5,528 bases of DNA from Candidatus Gastranaerophilales bacterium (GTDB taxonomy: Bacteria > Cyanobacteriota > Vampirovibrionia > Gastranaerophilales > Gastranaerophilaceae), in contig CALURE010000110.1 of the NCBI GenBank assembly GCA_944323095.1, positions 1 through 5,528 of the forward strand. Direction: 5' to 3'. Both the position numbers and the translations under genes were made by a program. The notes under the pieces were generated by a model. The model ran no database searches and was not told the origin of the DNA. It saw only the letters and a list, made by a program, of their open reading frames with translations. Within the stretch, counting starts at the first letter, position 1. The number at the start of each line of letters is the position of its first letter. Shown here in pieces: positions 3,576 to 5,528 of the stretch.

Positions 3576-5528
3576 TTAAAACTTTTTAAGTTTAGCGTAA
3601 GCTGCATCCATAGCTTTTACTCCTTGACGGCCGAAATCTATTGTGTACATCATGCTGTCGCCGATCTGTGTAACTTCTTTTATATGTCCGATGCCGAGTT
3701 TGTCGTGAAAGACTCGTTCGCCTTCATTAAAAACGTACTCAATCGGTGTTTCCATTTTTTTCTTGCGTTCGGCTTCGGCCTGTTGCTGCTGTCGTTCTTT
3801 TTGCTTCTTTTCTTCAAGCATACGTTTTATTGCATTATCTTTAAAGAACTCTTTAACTTTTTGCTCATCGCGCTCTTTGTTTTCTTTTGATTTTACAAGG
3901 ATTGTGCGGGAGGCGGTTCTGTGCGGACGCTGCTCGTAAGTAGAATTTTGTCTTTGCCTATCACTTTGTGAATTTCCCGTTGCAAGTCCGCGTGTCGGGG
4001 CTACAAAGCCTTTACCAAAACCCGACGACGGTTTAACATATCCGTAACTGTCAGATTGAGCCGCGGAATATGAGAAATCTGATTTCCCTGTTCTAGCACG
4101 TGAAACCGCATTCTGGAAAGTTGAAGTTCCGCTTGTTGAACCTTCAAATCCGATAGAATTCAGCAGCTGACGTGGAATTTCTTCAATAAATCTTGAAGGA
4201 TTGTAATATTTGTATTCACCCCACATCTGGCGTCGTTTGGCTGATGTAAGGTATAATTTTTCTTCCGCACGTGTAACACCTACATACATCAAACGGCGTT
4301 CTTCTTCCATTTCTGAAGGCACATTAAAGGTTCTTTGGTGAGGAAAAACTCCTTCATCACAGCCTGCAAGAAAGACTACCGGAAATTCAAGACCTTTTGC
4401 AGAGTGTAAAGTCATTAAGGTAACATTGTTTGCAATATCGTCCATTCCGTCAAGGTCAGAAACTAAAGCTACCTGCTGTAAAAATTCCCCAAGTGCATTT
4501 TCAGGTTCTTCGGGGACAAATTCGCCGGCAACGTTTACAAGTTCCTGCAGGTTTTCTATATCTGCTTCGCTTTCAGGTGTATTCTGTGCCTGCAATTCTG
4601 CTAAGTAGCCTGTTTTTTCAATTACAAGAGTTACAAATTCCTGCAGGGTGTATGAATTTACTGCATCTTTAAATTTCAAAATAAGCTGTGAAAAATCACG
4701 CAGTTTTGCTCTTGTTCTTGGCGGAATTTCAATAGCTTCTTCAATTCTCTGACAGGCTTGAAAAAGGCTTATATCTTCTTTGTCCGCAAAATCAGATAAG
4801 TTTTTAATTGTAGTGTCGCCGATTGAACGTTTCGGAACATTCACTATTCTTCTGAAACTCTGCGAATCATCAGGATTATAGATTAATTTCAAATAAGCGA
4901 TAATATCTTTAATTTCTTTACGATCGTAGAATTTCAGACCGCCGTAAATTCTGTATGGAATTCCTGCAGCCATGCAGGCTTCTTCCAGAGCACGGGATTG
5001 TGAATTTGTACGGTAAAGTATTGCATAGCGGTTGTAGTCACCGCCTGAATCCTGCTTTATGCGGCTTGCGATAAAGTTTGCTTCATCAGCTTCGTCCTGC
5101 GCTTCAAAGTAATCTATAAGCTCGCCTTCGCCTTTATTTGAATAAAGAACTTTATCAACACGTTCTGTATTGTTTTCAATAATTGCGTTTGCAACATTCA
5201 AAATATTGGCGGTCGAACGGTAATTCTGCTCAAGTTTGATTAATTTAGTCTTTTTAAAGTCTTTCTGGAAATTCAGAATAATTGTATAATCAGCGCCGCG
5301 CCAGCTGTAAATGGATTGGTCTACATCTCCTACAACGCAAAGCGAACGTTCGTCGGGAATTTCAGCTTCGTTATTGGTGTATAGCATATTGATAAGCTTG
5401 TATTGAGCCATGTTGGTATCTTGAAACTCGTCTACCAGAATATGCTGAAATCTGTCATAATACAATTGACGAACTTCTTTGCACTGCTCAAGAAGTTTTA
5501 CGGTAAGCATGAGCATATCGTCAAAATC
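3576..5528 (-). CDS. pcrA: PcrA/UvrD-type 3'-5' DNA helicase, N-terminus beyond the window
   Basis: The 650 visible residues are the C-terminal part of a superfamily 1A helicase that unwinds or remodels DNA in repair and replication. The frame is open to the window edge and reads DFDD-MLML, the conserved block before motif II, so the methionine at 5516 is internal. Numbered from the edge: motif II VDEFQDTN (32-39), motif III VGDVDQSIYSWRGA (66-79), motif IV LEQNYRST (99-106), motif V TLHSAKGLEF (373-382) and motif VI RRLMYVGVTRAEE (411-423). The Walker A motif lies outside. Residues about 455-595 form a low-complexity linker, first Ser/Gly rich, then Lys/Glu/Gln rich and probably helical (550-594). 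The last 50 residues (NEGERVFHDKLGIGHIKEV...) match the Tudor-like domain that in PcrA/UvrD contacts RNA polymerase. 'NNTERVDKVL' and nearby resemble cyanobacterial PcrA. A Rep-type role is less likely because that C-terminal domain is present. Confidence 0.93.
   Translation of the reverse strand, partial: DFDDMLMLTVKLLEQCKEVRQLYYDRFQHILVDEFQDTNMAQYKLINMLYTNNEAEIPDERSLCVVGDVDQSIYSWRGADYTIILNFQKDFKKTKLIKLEQNYRSTANILNVANAIIENNTERVDKVLYSNKGEGELIDYFEAQDEADEANFIASRIKQDSGGDYNRYAILYRTNSQSRALEEACMAAGIPYRIYGGLKFYDRKEIKDIIAYLKLIYNPDDSQSFRRIVNVPKRSIGDTTIKNLSDFADKEDISLFQACQRIEEAIEIPPRTRAKLRDFSQLILKFKDAVNSYTLQEFVTLVIEKTGYLAELQAQNTPESEADIENLQELVNVAGEFVPEEPENALGEFLQQVALVSDLDGMDDIANNVTLMTLHSAKGLEFPVVFLAGCDEGVFPHQRTFNVPSEMEEERRLMYVGVTRAEEKLYLTSAKRRQMWGEYKYYNPSRFIEEIPRQLLNSIGFEGSTSGTSTFQNAVSRARTGKSDFSYSAAQSDSYGYVKPSSGFGKGFVAPTRGLATGNSQSDRQRQNSTYEQRPHRTASRTILVKSKENKERDEQKVKEFFKDNAIKRMLEEKKQKERQQQQAEAERKKKMETPIEYVFNEGERVFHDKLGIGHIKEVTQIGDSMMYTIDFGRQGVKAMDAAYAKLKKF

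Noticed and set aside
3578..3592. AAACTT-TTT-AAGTTT hairpin at the helicase stop codon as a terminator
   Set aside because: Only six mostly A-T pairs, lying inside the last codons, with an interrupted T-rich tail. Too weak to call.
3624..3890. Plus-strand frame rich in Phe and Leu resembling a membrane protein
   Set aside because: It is the antisense of the Lys/Glu-rich helicase linker; complementing AAA/GAA codons yields hydrophobic codons automatically.
4426..4672. Two plus-strand frames inside the helicase gene
   Set aside because: They are antisense to well-conserved helicase sequence and overlap each other; no independent support.

Overview
The window is AT-rich bacterial chromosome that uses the standard code (TGA is a real stop at 1547-1549). 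All complete genes start with ATG and have compact spacing. The best taxonomic hint is the helicase at the right end. Its sequence around 'NNTERVDKVL...GEGELI' and 'RFQHILVDEFQDTN' resembles cyanobacterial PcrA as I remember it. Together with the low GC and an MEP-pathway gene, this suggests a non-photosynthetic cyanobacterial relative (Melainabacteria/Gastranaerophilales type). That placement is inference from memory, not a search.

Layout. Positions 1-195 hold no gene. They carry a nested inverted-repeat element: an outer 17-base inverted repeat around a double-hairpin palindrome. Positions 196-1549 (+) hold a two-gene operon, an ADP-ribose pyrophosphatase-like Nudix hydrolase followed by a Cof-type HAD phosphatase, both probably acting on phosphorylated small metabolites. 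It meets, tail to tail with a 3-base gap, a minus-strand operon read from 2505 to 1553. That operon encodes a small membrane protein with a zinc ribbon, then a YbjQ (UPF0145) domain protein with its own C-terminal zinc ribbon, coupled by a stop codon that overlaps the next Shine-Dalgarno. Divergent from it is ispF (2591-3067, +) of the MEP isoprenoid pathway.

Positions 3097-3570 hold a compact divergent pair: a 54-residue helical protein on the minus strand and a 73-residue XRE-type HTH regulator on the plus strand. The 87-base gap between them has near-consensus promoters on both strands whose -10 boxes lie on the same bases. This looks like a self-contained regulatory module and is one of the two most interesting parts of the window. 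The other is the repeat element at the left end, where the two hairpins differ only by changes that preserve pairing.

Positions 3576-5528 (-) carry most of a PcrA/UvrD-type helicase. Its start lies beyond the right edge. It has an unusually long charged linker before a recognisable C-terminal Tudor-like domain. Apart from the repeat element and the divergent pair, the content is ordinary housekeeping. I see no defence system, CRISPR array, RNA gene, phage gene or transposase.
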